60,525 nucleotides of DNA from Alphaproteobacteria bacterium (GTDB lineage Bacteria > Pseudomonadota > Alphaproteobacteria > Thalassobaculales > Thalassobaculaceae). The stretch is taken from assembly GCA_013203465.1 (NCBI GenBank), contig JABMNR010000107.1:1-60525 (forward strand). The letters run 5' to 3'. Shown here in pieces: positions 7,849-16,651 of the stretch. The position numbers and the translations under genes were made by a program. Within the stretch, counting starts at the first letter, position 1. Every line of letters starts with the position of its first letter. Under the pieces are notes generated by a model. The model saw only the letters and a list, made by a program, of their open reading frames with translations. It was not told where the DNA came from and did no database searches.

Positions 7849-8832
7849 TCAGGCCAATGGGTATGGGCCTTTATCGAATTCCCGCGCGTGGTAGCCTTTC
7901 GAGCCGATAACGCACGCGAGCGGGCTTCGCGGATCGTTATCCTCGGCAAGACAGCTGATCGTGTGGTGAAAGTCGTATTTCGGCTGCCAGCCAAGATCAT
8001 TCCGGGCCCGGTCGTTGACATAGACTCTGTCGATGCTGGGAAACATTCTCCAGCTACGACGCTCATACTCTGCTCGATAGCGTGGGATTCGCCGCTGTAG
8101 AACCTGTGGTGCGTCGGTGCGCAACTCTCGCAGATCATCAGGCGAGAACGGTGTCGTCGCGCTGATGATGTATCGCGCGAAACCAATCGAGGGCGCTTTT
8201 TGCGCCGCGCGCATGTGTGCGTTCACCACATCCTCGATATCGACCCTCCGAAACAGGAACTCATTCGCCTTGATGTTGGCATCCGCATAGGCGTGTCGCG
8301 TTGCCTCGTTGTCGTCTTCTTCCGGAAAGAACCGCGAGGTTCTGAGGACTACACAGGAAAGGCCATGATTTCGATGAAACAACTGGCAAAAATCCTCGGC
8401 GGACGCTTTCGTGACGCCGTAGATGTTCTTGGGAATGGGCGCCACATCTTCGGTGATCCACGCCGTCGGACTGTGCGGCGGCGGTATGAGAGCGTCACCA
8501 AAGACGCTCGTCGTGCTGGTGAAAACAAACGATTTAACATCGGCGGCGACCGCCTCTTCCAGAAGGTTCAGGGTGCCTGTGATGTTGGTGTCGATGAAAT
8601 CCTGCCGGCTATGCGTGCCGACGTGTGGTTTGTGCAATGTCGCGCTGTGCAGGATTGTTTCTACGCCCGCCATGCATCGCGCCACGAAATCGCGGTCCAC
8701 GATCGAGCCCGTGTGGGACGTAAATGGGGATTCGAGAATGTCGATGCCCGCAACTTCGCGGCCTGCCAGCCGAAAAGCACGGACCAGAGCCTCTCCCAAG
8801 TGCCCTGCACTGCCTGTCACCAAAACCGTCAT
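7849..8832 (-). CDS. NAD-dependent epimerase/dehydratase family protein
   Basis: This 327-residue extended SDR has the nucleotide motif VTGSAGHLGEALV at the N-terminus, FTSTTSVFGD near 105, and the catalytic YGVTKASAEDF near 140. Members act on nucleotide sugars or on hydroxysteroid-like substrates. No sugar biosynthesis gene lies nearby, so the substrate is unknown. Codon use is less GC-biased than in the flanking operons, with many A/T-ending codons, and its strand is opposite to the upstream operon, so acquisition by transfer is possible. It is convergent with the CoA operon over only 29 bases. Confidence 0.85.
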   Translation of the reverse strand: MTVLVTGSAGHLGEALVRAFRLAGREVAGIDILESPFTSHTGSIVDRDFVARCMAGVETILHSATLHKPHVGTHSRQDFIDTNITGTLNLLEEAVAADVKSFVFTSTTSVFGDALIPPPHSPTAWITEDVAPIPKNIYGVTKASAEDFCQLFHRNHGLSCVVLRTSRFFPEEDDNEATRHAYADANIKANEFLFRRVDIEDVVNAHMRAAQKAPSIGFARYIISATTPFSPDDLRELRTDAPQVLQRRIPRYRAEYERRSWRMFPSIDRVYVNDRARNDLGWQPKYDFHHTISCLAEDNDPRSPLACVIGSKGYHAREFDKGPYPLA

Positions 8833-8955
8833 GCCCGGTTTACCATGTCAGTGAGGTGAGGCGTGTTGGGTTCAATTCCGGCGCGGTTGGCTGTTGATGC
8901 CGATAGTTATTTTGGTCTCTTCAGATTTTATACGGCAAACTTTAGATTCAGATGG

Positions 8956-9765
8956 CTAGATGATCGCGTGGCGGACCCGGGCCGAGACCCATTCGCTGAG
9001 CAGCACGGTCACCAGGATCAGCAGGAAGATCACCGTCACTTGAGGCCAAGCCAGGGTGTTCATGGACTCCTGCAGACGCAGGCCGAGCCCACCGGCGCCG
9101 ACCAATCCCAGCACCGTCGATTCGCGGATGTTGATGTCCCAGCGGAACACGGTGATCCCGGCGAACGCCGGCAGGATCTGCGGCACGACGGCATAGTCCA
9201 CGACCTGCGACCGGCTCGCCCCCGTCGCGGTCACCGCTTCGACCTGCGAGGCGTCGATCTCCTCGATCGCCTCGTAGAGCAGCTTGGCGACAAAGCCGAT
9301 GGACCGTAGGGCGATCGCCACGATCCCCGCCAACACCCCGGGGCCGATGATTGCCACCAGAAGCAACGCCCAGATCAGCGAGTTGATCGACCGGCTTGAG
9401 ACGATGATCAGCAGCGCCAGCGGCCGGACGAAGCGCACGCTGGGGCTTGTGTTCCGGGCCGCCAGGAACGCCACGGGCACCGCCATGACGATGGCCAGCA
9501 GCGTGCCGAGGGTGGCGATGTTGAGGGTGTCCCACATCGGTTTGATCAGGTGCGGAATGTACTCCCAGCGCGGCGGCACCATGCGCGATCCTATGTCCGC
9601 GGCCTGCTGCGGCGCGTCAGTCACGAAGGCCCAGATCGTGGTCTGGGTCATCACCTGCCAGCAGAAGACGAAAAAGGCGACCAGCACGAGCCATCCGGCC
9701 CACATCGCCAGCTCCCGGGACGTGGTGCGCTTGCGCCAGACGGTCGTCGACGCGGCATCGGTCAT
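8956..9765 (-). CDS. phnE: Phosphonate-type ABC transporter permease, second copy
   Basis: The start at 9765 was chosen because its ATG overlaps the TGA of the other permease by one base, giving 269 residues. One N-terminal membrane segment (LAMWAGWLVLVAFFVF) is followed by a binding-protein-dependent permease domain of about five helices. The EAA-loop region reads EEIDASQVEAVTATGAS near residue 170. INIRESTVLGLVGAGGLG near 213 is a conserved PhnE segment. It pairs with the neighbouring PhnE to form the membrane channel for the PhnC ATPase and the PhnD binding protein. Nothing in the protein identifies the imported compound. Confidence 0.9.
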   Translation of the reverse strand: MTDAASTTVWRKRTTSRELAMWAGWLVLVAFFVFCWQVMTQTTIWAFVTDAPQQAADIGSRMVPPRWEYIPHLIKPMWDTLNIATLGTLLAIVMAVPVAFLAARNTSPSVRFVRPLALLIIVSSRSINSLIWALLLVAIIGPGVLAGIVAIALRSIGFVAKLLYEAIEEIDASQVEAVTATGASRSQVVDYAVVPQILPAFAGITVFRWDINIRESTVLGLVGAGGLGLRLQESMNTLAWPQVTVIFLLILVTVLLSEWVSARVRHAII

Positions 9766-10583
9766 CACTGCACCCATTTGCGCACGAAGCCGGACAAGTA
9801 CTCCGCCGCCATGACGATGACGATGATCAGCATCAGGATGGCGGCCGCCGAGTCGTACTCGTACCGGTCCATCGCCGTGTTCAGCGTGGCCCCGATACCG
9901 CCGGCGCCGACGATGCCGATCACCGACGACTCGCGGAAGTTGATGTCCAGGCGATAGAGGCTGAGGCCGATCAAACGCGGCATGACCTGCGGTTGGATTC
10001 CGTAATTCACGATCTGCCACCAGCCGGCGCCGGTGGCGCGGATCGCTTCCGCCTGGCTCTCGTCGATATCCTCGATGTCCTCCGCGAGCAGCTTGGCGAG
10101 GAACCCGATCGTCGCGAAGGACAAGGTCAGGAAGCCCGCGAACGGGCCAAACCCGAACATCACCACGAACAGAATAGCGACGATGATCTCCTGGAAGCTC
10201 CGGGACAGCGCCACGATCGCGCGGCAGACGGCATAGACCGGTAACGGCGCGATGTTACGCGCGGCCCCGATACCGATCGGCACGGAGATGGCGACGCCGA
10301 CCACCGTCGAGGTCACCGTCATGGTGAGGCTCTCCTGCATCCCGATGACGATATCGCCCCACCGGCTGGTGAAGTCGGGCACCAGAAATCCCTTGATGAA
10401 CCGCAGGCCGCGATCCAGCCCTTCCCACACGCGGACCCAATTCACCTCGACCGAACTGATTGCCGTGATCAGATACACCAGAGCGCCGCCATACAGCGTC
10501 CATCGCAGCCCGCGACGTTTGATGAAGGGCGGCCGCGACCAGGTTTGAGCGAAACGGGTCTCCGTCGCCGCGACCGCCGTCAT
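9765..10583 (-). CDS. phnE: Phosphonate-type ABC transporter permease, first copy
   Basis: This 272-residue inner-membrane permease overlaps the phnC stop by four bases (ATGA). It has an N-terminal helix ([14 protein letters not shown]), several further helices, and the coupling-loop segment [17 protein letters not shown] near residue 177. [18 protein letters not shown] near 220 is shared with the second permease, showing that the two are paralogues. Two-permease PhnCDEE systems are known for phosphonate and phosphite uptake. Tight overlaps on both sides imply a single transcript and balanced translation of the two halves of the channel. Confidence 0.92.
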   Translation of the reverse strand: MTAVAATETRFAQTWSRPPFIKRRGLRWTLYGGALVYLITAISSVEVNWVRVWEGLDRGLRFIKGFLVPDFTSRWGDIVIGMQESLTMTVTSTVVGVAISVPIGIGAARNIAPLPVYAVCRAIVALSRSFQEIIVAILFVVMFGFGPFAGFLTLSFATIGFLAKLLAEDIEDIDESQAEAIRATGAGWWQIVNYGIQPQVMPRLIGLSLYRLDINFRESSVIGIVGAGGIGATLNTAMDRYEYDSAAAILMLIIVIVMAAEYLSGFVRKWVQ

Positions 10584-11443
10584 GTCAGACCCGCCAGCCG
10601 CTCACGGTCGATCACCTCGCTGACCGGGTCGGACGTCTTCGGGAGTACATCGTCGCCAGCGTCCCCGGATTCCTCGTCGTCGGCCTTGCGGATTGTCGCC
10701 GACCAATCCTCCTCGCCGTAGATGCGGGTGAGCACCTCCGCGTCGAGATCAGCCGGGTTGCCGTCGAATACAACGACACCGGCCTGGAGGCCGATGATGC
10801 GGCGCACGAACTGTTGGGCGAGCGCCACATCGTGGATGTTGATGATGGCCGGCAATCCGCTCTCGTCACAGATCTCGACGATCAGACGCATGATCTGACG
10901 CGACGTCTTGGGATCGAGGGAGGCCGTCGGCTCGTCCACCAGCAGCAGGTCCGGGTCCTGCTCAAGCGCGCGGGCAATACCGACGCGTTGACGTTGGCCG
11001 CCGGAGAGCGCGTCCGCCCGCTTGTCGACTTGATCCGACAGCCCGACACGATCCAGCAGCCGATAGGCTTTTTCCACGGCTTCCGGCGGAAAGCGGCGGA
11101 AGAAGCTGCGCCAGAAGCCGACATAGCCAAGCCGACCCGACAACACGTTCTCCATCACGGTGAGGCGTTCGACCAGCGCGTATTCCTGGAAGATCATGCC
11201 GATCCGCCGCCGAACCTGCCGCAGGCCGCGTCGGCTGAGCTTGGTGACGTCGATGTCGCCGAGAAACACTTGGCCGGAGGTCGGCTCGATCAGACGGTTC
11301 ACGCATCGGATCAGGGTCGACTTGCCGGCGCCGGATGGCCCGATCAGGCCGACTACCTGACCGGGTTCAACCGTGAACGTTACACCGGAGAGCGCCCGAT
11401 CGCCGGTCGCGTAGACCTTTGTCAGGTCATTCAGTCGCAGCAT
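10580..11443 (-). CDS. phnC: Phosphonate-type ABC transporter ATP-binding protein
   Basis: The 287-residue ATPase shows Walker [10 protein letters not shown] at residues 35-43, the ABC signature [15 protein letters not shown] near 148, and Walker [13 protein letters not shown] near 168 with the following H-loop (NIHDVALA). The PhnC-type spacing [18 protein letters not shown] is also present. It powers import through the two permeases. An acidic C-terminal tail of about 35 residues ([13 protein letters not shown]) goes beyond the usual domain end. The gene follows phnD by 45 bases and precedes phnE with a 4-base overlap. Confidence 0.93.
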   Translation of the reverse strand: MLRLNDLTKVYATGDRALSGVTFTVEPGQVVGLIGPSGAGKSTLIRCVNRLIEPTSGQVFLGDIDVTKLSRRGLRQVRRRIGMIFQEYALVERLTVMENVLSGRLGYVGFWRSFFRRFPPEAVEKAYRLLDRVGLSDQVDKRADALSGGQRQRVGIARALEQDPDLLLVDEPTASLDPKTSRQIMRLIVEICDESGLPAIINIHDVALAQQFVRRIIGLQAGVVVFDGNPADLDAEVLTRIYGEEDWSATIRKADDEESGDAGDDVLPKTSDPVSEVIDRERLAGLT

Positions 11444-11488
11444 CGGATCGCTCTCCGTGATCGCGGTATCGGTCGATCGCGCAAGCGA

Positions 11489-12451
11489 TCACTTGCAGGT
11501 GTAGGAGACGCCGTTGGCGGTGTCGATCTTCCGGATCACTTCCCAGAACTTCTGGTAGGTGATCGGAATGAACTGCTCTTCGCCGGATCGCGCGAATTCC
11601 TCTTTCAGGGCCGAGCCCTCCCAGGGGAAGGTGAAGAACGCTTCCTTGATCTTCTCCTGAAGTTCGGGCTTGAGGTTGTAGACGTAGCCGAAGCCCGTGG
11701 TCGGGAAGGTCTGGGATTTGTAGATCGACTTGACCTGCTCGGCCTTGATCACGTTGCGGGCGATCATACGGTGCATGACCGAGTTGGCGATCGCCGCCGC
11801 CGGATAGTCCTTGTTGGCCACACCGAGGATCGAGTTGTCGTGCTTACCGGAGAAGACCGGCTCGAAATCCCGGTTGGGTATCATGCCGTAATCGGCCTTC
11901 AGGATCGCCGATGGCGCCTTGAACCCGGAGTTCGAGGTTTGCGAGGTGAAGGCCATCTTCTTGCCCTTGATGTCCTCGACCTTCTCGATGCCGCTGCCCG
12001 GATAGGTGATGATTTCCATGTTGTAGCCGAAGTGACCGTTCTTGCTGGCCATGATGGCGAAGGACACGAACCCGGCGCAGTTGACCGCCAGCGGGTTGGA
12101 CCCGGTGTTGAAGCCGGCGACGTGGAGCCGGCCGGCGCGCATGGCCTCGATCTGGGCGGCGTTGGATTGAACGGGGAAGAACTGAACCTTCTTTCCCGTC
12201 ACCCGCTCCATGTGCCTGAGGAAGCTGTCCCAGACCTTGGCGTAGACGGCGGGGTCCTCAACCGGCGTGTAGGCGAAGATGATCGTGTCGGGATCGACCA
12301 GTTGGCTGGGGTCGGTCGGGGTATCGGCGACCAAATCACCGTTCTTGTCCTGAAAGCGCGTATCCAGCGCCGATGCCGGGGCGGCCCAGGTGACGGCGAG
12401 CGCCGCCGCAAAGCCGAGCGCCGCGGTAGTGATGAAGGTTCTGCGTATCAT
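11489..12451 (-). CDS. phnD: Phosphonate-type ABC transporter periplasmic binding protein
   Basis: The start at 12451 was preferred to the upstream Met at 12481 because GGGAGA lies 6 bases before it and the protein then begins with a clean signal peptide (MIRRTFITTAALGFAAALA, likely cleaved after ASA). The 320-residue mature-type protein has the PhnD pattern: AYTPVEDPAVYAKVWDSFLRHM, then FFPVQSNAAQIEAMRAGRLHVAGFNTG. It captures the ligand in the periplasm. No C-P lyase, phosphonatase or phosphite dehydrogenase gene is seen in this window, so the physiological substrate stays open. It leads the operon phnD-phnC-phnE-phnE. Confidence 0.92.
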   Translation of the reverse strand: MIRRTFITTAALGFAAALAVTWAAPASALDTRFQDKNGDLVADTPTDPSQLVDPDTIIFAYTPVEDPAVYAKVWDSFLRHMERVTGKKVQFFPVQSNAAQIEAMRAGRLHVAGFNTGSNPLAVNCAGFVSFAIMASKNGHFGYNMEIITYPGSGIEKVEDIKGKKMAFTSQTSNSGFKAPSAILKADYGMIPNRDFEPVFSGKHDNSILGVANKDYPAAAIANSVMHRMIARNVIKAEQVKSIYKSQTFPTTGFGYVYNLKPELQEKIKEAFFTFPWEGSALKEEFARSGEEQFIPITYQKFWEVIRKIDTANGVSYTCK

Positions 12452-12700
12452 GATGTTTCTCCCTGTTACCGCACCCTCCACCCGGCCCGAGCCTCGGGTA
12501 GCGTGGGGATGTCTTTAGCACTTGCAGGAATATCGAAGATTCCGAAGAGACTAAAGAAACAAATGTTCCGGCGTACCGGCCCGTCGGTCCGGTCAGGAGG
12601 ATTCCCGATCTGGTCCCAGCGTCGGTGCCGCCCGGTTCCTGGGGATCGTTGAACGGCTGTCGGTGCCGATAGCGACCTTGGCTCCTACCCCCGGCGGGTA

Positions 12701-13120
12701 CTACCCCCGGCTCGGTTGACTGTACTCGCTCTCCACCAGGAATCGCGGGTTGGACAGCTTGAGACGCTCGATCACCAGCGCGCGCAGGACATCGTAGACC
12801 GGCCCCGGTTCACCGAGTTCGTCGTCGTGCTCGCCGTCGCGGATTTCCCGAGCCAGATGGCGGTTGAGGTTGGGGATGCGCTCTGCGGCGTCGAAGCCGG
12901 CGTGGTAGACGTTGTCCTGGCCGTACAGATCGGCGTAGGCATCGAGGACATGGCGTGGCGGCTCGTATCCGGCGGCGACTTCGCGCCGGGCGATGCCGAT
13001 GGCGTTCAACACCATCAGGGCGGCGTATTTCGCGGCGCCATCAAGGGCCGGCAGCACGTCGGTCTTCAAGGATTCCTCGGTCACGGCCAGCAACGCCGCC
13101 CGGCTTGGCTCGTCGAACAT
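12701..13120 (-). CDS. DUF6285-like small protein, partner of the APH kinase
   Basis: The ATG at 13120 overlaps the kinase stop as TGATG and gives 139 residues, MFDEPSRAALLAVTEE onward. No catalytic motif is evident. It is mainly helical, with KYAALMVLNAIGIARREV near 40-57 and ALVIERLKLSNPRFLVE near the end. I associate this pattern with the DUF6285 family, whose genes often sit beside an APH-type kinase and an acyl-CoA dehydrogenase. In the levulinate pathway a small protein, LvaB, is needed with the kinase LvaA. I infer a similar accessory role here. The family assignment is from memory of the pattern, not from a search. Confidence 0.6.
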   Translation of the reverse strand: MFDEPSRAALLAVTEESLKTDVLPALDGAAKYAALMVLNAIGIARREVAAGYEPPRHVLDAYADLYGQDNVYHAGFDAAERIPNLNRHLAREIRDGEHDDELGEPGPVYDVLRALVIERLKLSNPRFLVESEYSQPSRG

Positions 13121-14166
13121 CAGCTTGCCTCCGCCTTGGCGTCCGCGATCTGCCGGATTTGGGCCAGCACGTCGTATTCCATCTCGGCGGCCTTGCGGCC
13201 GGTCAACGCCAGCTCCATGGAGATTTCCTTGCCTGACAAATGCCGTTGGCCCTGGTGCCGGGCGATGATCGCCCAGCGGATAGTGGCCAACATCTCCCAG
13301 AACGGCAGCGACTCCCACTCAAGCGCGTGCCCCGCCTCGGCTTCGTAGCCACGGATGAAGTCTTCGAGATTACCGATGCCGCCGACTTGCCGGTCGTCGG
13401 CACCGAAGCGCCAGCAGCGGGCACAAATCCAGCCCACATCCTCCATCGGATCCGACCAGCTGGCGAATTCCCAGTCCAGCACCGCGGTGACCCTGCCCTG
13501 GTCGGCCGGATCGATCATCAGGTTGCCGCAGCGGAAATCGCCATGACCCAGAGCGGTCATCTGGCTGTCCGGGGCGTTGTGATGCAGCCATCGGATGCCG
13601 TATTCCAACACCGGATGGGCGTCAGGCAGGGCGTCGAGCTGTGCCGCGAACTCGTCGATCCGCCGACGGGCCGGGGACCGTTCATCGAGCGGCAGAAAAT
13701 CGAGATCGGCGTGGCCCGGTTTAATCGAATGGACGCGCGCCAGCTCACGGCCCAGCGCTTCGGTGATCGCTGGCCGGTGGGGGTCGAGGTCGGCGTCGCG
13801 GGCCAGGGTGCGCGGATTGGCGGTGCCCGCCGCCCGCCGCATGACATAGGCGGGCTTGCGCAACACCTTGCCGTCGGCGTCCAGCGCCAACGGCTCCGGC
13901 ACGGTCACGCCCGCCGCGAACGCGGCTTTCAGCAGCGCGAACTCGTGAGCGCGGGAGTGGCTGATCGACACACCGGACGGCGCGTCGGTTCGCAACACCA
14001 GCGGCAGCGAGCCGGCATGCGGTCCGCCGGTCACCTCGGCATCGAGCCGCCAGTTTTCCTGGACAGCGCCGCCGGACATTTTCGCGGGCGGGGCAAGGCG
14101 TAGAAAATCGGCCCCCAACTCCCCTTCCAGCCAGCGTTCGAGCACCTCGATCTCAGCCTGTTCCAT
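13120..14166 (-). CDS. APH-family phosphotransferase, candidate hydroxyacyl-CoA kinase
   Basis: The 348-residue protein has the aminoglycoside-phosphotransferase/choline-kinase fold. The catalytic loop ALGHGDFRCGNLMID near residue 207 carries the Asp and Asn. The metal-binding DWEFASWSDPMEDVGW near 228 corresponds to the DFG segment. Its neighbours are an acyl-CoA dehydrogenase and a DUF6285-like protein, not antibiotic resistance genes. In LvaA and in eukaryotic ACAD10/11, kinases of this kind phosphorylate the 4-hydroxyl of a hydroxyacyl-CoA before elimination. That role is inferred from context. The stop overlaps the small partner, and the start follows the dehydrogenase by three bases. 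Confidence 0.8.
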   Translation of the reverse strand: MEQAEIEVLERWLEGELGADFLRLAPPAKMSGGAVQENWRLDAEVTGGPHAGSLPLVLRTDAPSGVSISHSRAHEFALLKAAFAAGVTVPEPLALDADGKVLRKPAYVMRRAAGTANPRTLARDADLDPHRPAITEALGRELARVHSIKPGHADLDFLPLDERSPARRRIDEFAAQLDALPDAHPVLEYGIRWLHHNAPDSQMTALGHGDFRCGNLMIDPADQGRVTAVLDWEFASWSDPMEDVGWICARCWRFGADDRQVGGIGNLEDFIRGYEAEAGHALEWESLPFWEMLATIRWAIIARHQGQRHLSGKEISMELALTGRKAAEMEYDVLAQIRQIADAKAEAS

Positions 14167-14169
14167 CGT

Positions 14170-15375
14170 TTAAAGGCCCCAACGCCAGAAATCGCCGCGC
14201 TCCTGCTTGTAGAAGCGGGCGAGCACCATCTTGTGCACCTCCGAGGCGCCGTCGACCAGGCGCGCCTGCCGGGCGTAGCGGTAGATCCACTCCAACACCG
14301 TGTCCTTGGAATAGCCGCGCGCGCCGTTGATCTGGATCGCGGCGTCGACCGCCTCGTGCAAGGTGTCGGCGACATGGATCTTGGCCATCGACACTTCCTT
14401 GCGGGCGAAGTCGCCGGCGGCCAGCTTCCACGCCGCTTTCATGGTCAGCAAGCGGCCGATCTCGATCTTGTAGGCAAGCTCGCCGAGCATGGTCTGCACG
14501 CTTTCCCGGTCGGCCAGCTTAACGCCGAAGCTTTCGCGCCGCTCGGCGTACTCGATGGCGATTTCCATCGACCGCTTGGCGAGGCCGAGCCAGCGCATGC
14601 AGTGGGTCAGCCGGGCGGTGCCGAGCCGGATCTGGGTCAGCTTCAGGCCGTCGCCGACCTCCATCAGCCGGTCGGCGTCGTCGATCTCCAGCCCGTCGAA
14701 CTCGATCTCGCAATGCCCGCCATGTTCCTCCGGCCCCATGATCGGGATGCGCCGGACGATCCGCCACCCCGGCTGATCCTTGTGGAACATGAAGGCGCTT
14801 AGTCCCTTGCGCGGGTCGTCGGAGGTACGGGCGATCAGAATGAAGTGGGCCGCGTCCTCGGCGCCGGTGATGAACCACTTGGTACCGGTGACCCGCCAAC
14901 GGTCGTTGCCCGCCGGTTCGGCCTTGGTCAGCATCATCGAGGGATCGGAGCCGGAGCCGGGGCTCGGCTCGGTCATCACGAAGGAGGAGCGGACCGCCCC
15001 ATCGACGATCGGTTGCAGCCATTTGGTCTTCTGTGTCTCGGTTCCGACCCGGTTCAGGATGTACATGTTGCCGTCGTCCGGCGCGGCGACGTTGAAGCAG
15101 GCGGGCCCGAAGATCGACCGGTTGGCCTCTTCGTAGAACGCCGCCATGCCGACCTGATCGAGGCCAAGACCACCCCGCTCGACCGGCATCTGCGGCGCCC
15201 ACAGCCCGGCGGCCTTGACCTTGGCCCGGACCTGGTTGAGCGGCTCGGCCCGGATATTCTCATGGGCGTCGTAGGCATCCCGGTCCGCTTCCAGCGGGAC
15301 AATGTGCTCGGCGACGAAATCTCGAACCCGGAGACGAATTGCGTCGATCTCGGGGGACAGGGTGAAATCCATCAT
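14170..15375 (-). CDS. ACAD10/11-like acyl-CoA dehydrogenase
   Basis: This 401-residue flavoprotein has SFVMTEPSPGSGSDPSMM near residue 131 and TKWFITGAEDAAHF near 163. At the usual catalytic glutamate position it reads LVDGASEVHKMVLAR, so Asp375 replaces Glu. The VDGxxEVH pattern is the one I know from ACAD10/ACAD11 and their bacterial relatives. It begins a three-gene minus-strand operon with the APH kinase and the DUF6285-like gene. The likely role is processing of phosphorylated or hydroxylated acyl-CoAs, rather than standard alpha,beta desaturation. An alternative start at the second Met would shorten it by one residue. Confidence 0.88.
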   Translation of the reverse strand: MMDFTLSPEIDAIRLRVRDFVAEHIVPLEADRDAYDAHENIRAEPLNQVRAKVKAAGLWAPQMPVERGGLGLDQVGMAAFYEEANRSIFGPACFNVAAPDDGNMYILNRVGTETQKTKWLQPIVDGAVRSSFVMTEPSPGSGSDPSMMLTKAEPAGNDRWRVTGTKWFITGAEDAAHFILIARTSDDPRKGLSAFMFHKDQPGWRIVRRIPIMGPEEHGGHCEIEFDGLEIDDADRLMEVGDGLKLTQIRLGTARLTHCMRWLGLAKRSMEIAIEYAERRESFGVKLADRESVQTMLGELAYKIEIGRLLTMKAAWKLAAGDFARKEVSMAKIHVADTLHEAVDAAIQINGARGYSKDTVLEWIYRYARQARLVDGASEVHKMVLARFYKQERGDFWRWGL

Positions 15376-15502
15376 GTGTCTCGCGTTAAGGCTCGCCCCG
15401 TCGGATAGAGCGAGGCTAGGATAGGTTGCTAGCTTACTCCCGATGCGGCGTGGCGCAACGCGCTTCAGCCGCGTATTTCACTCAAATCCAGGACATAAAC
15501 CC

Positions 15503-15859
15503 ATGACGATCCAACGGTTTCACACCAATCAACGGATGAGCCAGGCGGTGATTCACAACGGCACGGTCTATCTCGCGGGCCAAGTTGCCCAGGACGCGCC
15601 GGGTGCCAGCGTCACCGACCAGACCCGCAACATCCTGGAGCGGATCGACGGACTGCTGGCCGAGGCCGGCTCCGATAAGAATCATCTGCTGTCGGCCACC
15701 CTCTGGCTGAACACCATGGACGATTTCGCCGAGATGAACGCGGTGTGGGACGCCTGGGTGCCCGAAGGCCATGCTCCGGCGCGTGCCGGCGTCGAATCGC
15801 CGCGCCTCGCGTCGCCGAAATTCACCGTCGAGATCGGCGTGATCGCGGCGGTTAAATAG
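15503..15859 (+). CDS. RidA/YjgF-family enamine-imine deaminase
   Basis: The start ATG 15503 has AGGA at 15490-15493 and gives 118 residues, the normal family length. [14 protein letters not shown] near 16-29 and the C-terminal [20 protein letters not shown] carry the conserved Arg of the active site. RidA proteins hydrolyse reactive 2-aminoacrylate and similar imines. The next gene encodes an Asp/Glu racemase-fold enzyme and starts with no gap. The pair could therefore belong to amino acid or nitrogen-heterocycle breakdown, where RidA-like proteins also act. It is divergent from the acyl-CoA dehydrogenase operon across about 127 bases. Confidence 0.88.
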   Translation: MTIQRFHTNQRMSQAVIHNGTVYLAGQVAQDAPGASVTDQTRNILERIDGLLAEAGSDKNHLLSATLWLNTMDDFAEMNAVWDAWVPEGHAPARAGVESPRLASPKFTVEIGVIAAVK

Positions 15860-16651
15860 GTGGAAATGCCGGGCGGGCCGGTCTTTCGGCGTTATCCAGC
15901 GTCTTATGATGATGGTCCGGCCTCGGTGGCGCGGGTCGGCCTGATCGCGCTCGCCTCCGATCACACCGCGGAGAGTGAATTACGATCTTTGGTGGAGCGT
16001 CCGGGGGTGGCGCTCTACACCACACGGATCGCGAATGACCCGGTGGTCACGCCGCAAAGCCTGCGGGCGATGGAGGCCGGGCTGACCGACGCGGCCGCCC
16101 GCCTGTTGCCCGGCGTCGAGTTCGACGTGATCGCCTATGGCTGCACCTCGGCGTCGACGGTGATCGGTGAGGATGTGGTGGCGGACCGGGTGCGCGCGGC
16201 CAAGCCGGGCGTCGCCATCGCCACGCCGATCGGCGCGGCGCGGGCCGCCCTGGCGGCGCTGGGCGCGCGGTCGGTCGCGGTGCTGACGCCGTACACCGAC
16301 GATGTGAACGTCCGCATTCACGGCCATCTGGTCGACCATGGGATCACGGTCACCGCGTTCGGCTCGTTTCACGACGCCAACGACAACAGCGTGGCGCGGA
16401 TCGACGCCGGCTCGATCGCCGCCGCCGCGCGCGCCCTGGCGGCGGCGGCGGGGACGGAGGCGGTGTTCATCTCCTGCACCTCGATTCGCTTCGCGGCGCA
16501 GGTGCCGGCGCTGGAGGCGACGTTGGGTTTGCCGGTGATAACCAGCAACACCGGTCTCGCCTGGTCGATTCTGCGTCAGGCGGGGGTCGACGAACCGGAA
16601 CCTGACAAGGGGCGGTTATTCGCCTTGCCTTATCCCGATCCGGCGCCTTGA
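15860..16651 (+). CDS. Asp/Glu racemase superfamily enzyme (maleate isomerase/arylmalonate decarboxylase-like)
   Basis: A GTG at 15860 directly follows the RidA stop, and an ATG two codons on (15866) is an equal candidate. The protein has up to 263 residues. Two cysteine motifs, YGCTSAST near 93 and ISCTSIR near 206, are the catalytic pair of maleate cis-trans isomerases. In arylmalonate decarboxylases only one of the two Cys remains, so retention of both favours isomerase or racemase chemistry. RVGLIALASDHTAE at the N-terminus is the typical substrate loop. It is coupled to RidA. The 3' end overlaps the convergent phosphatase gene by 22 bases. Confidence 0.82.
   Translation: MEMPGGPVFRRYPASYDDGPASVARVGLIALASDHTAESELRSLVERPGVALYTTRIANDPVVTPQSLRAMEAGLTDAAARLLPGVEFDVIAYGCTSASTVIGEDVVADRVRAAKPGVAIATPIGAARAALAALGARSVAVLTPYTDDVNVRIHGHLVDHGITVTAFGSFHDANDNSVARIDAGSIAAAARALAAAAGTEAVFISCTSIRFAAQVPALEATLGLPVITSNTGLAWSILRQAGVDEPEPDKGRLFALPYPDPAP

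Noticed and set aside
10814-12652. 612-codon plus-strand frame over phnC and phnD
   Set aside because: It is opposite two well-supported transporter genes and has no recognisable domain.
12452-12700. Search of the 249-base gap upstream of phnD for a Pho box or small gene
   Set aside because: Only a short palindrome (GGAAT/ATTCC near 12526-12542) and a weak ACCGG/CCGGT stem were seen. No CTGTCAT-like repeat or coding signal.
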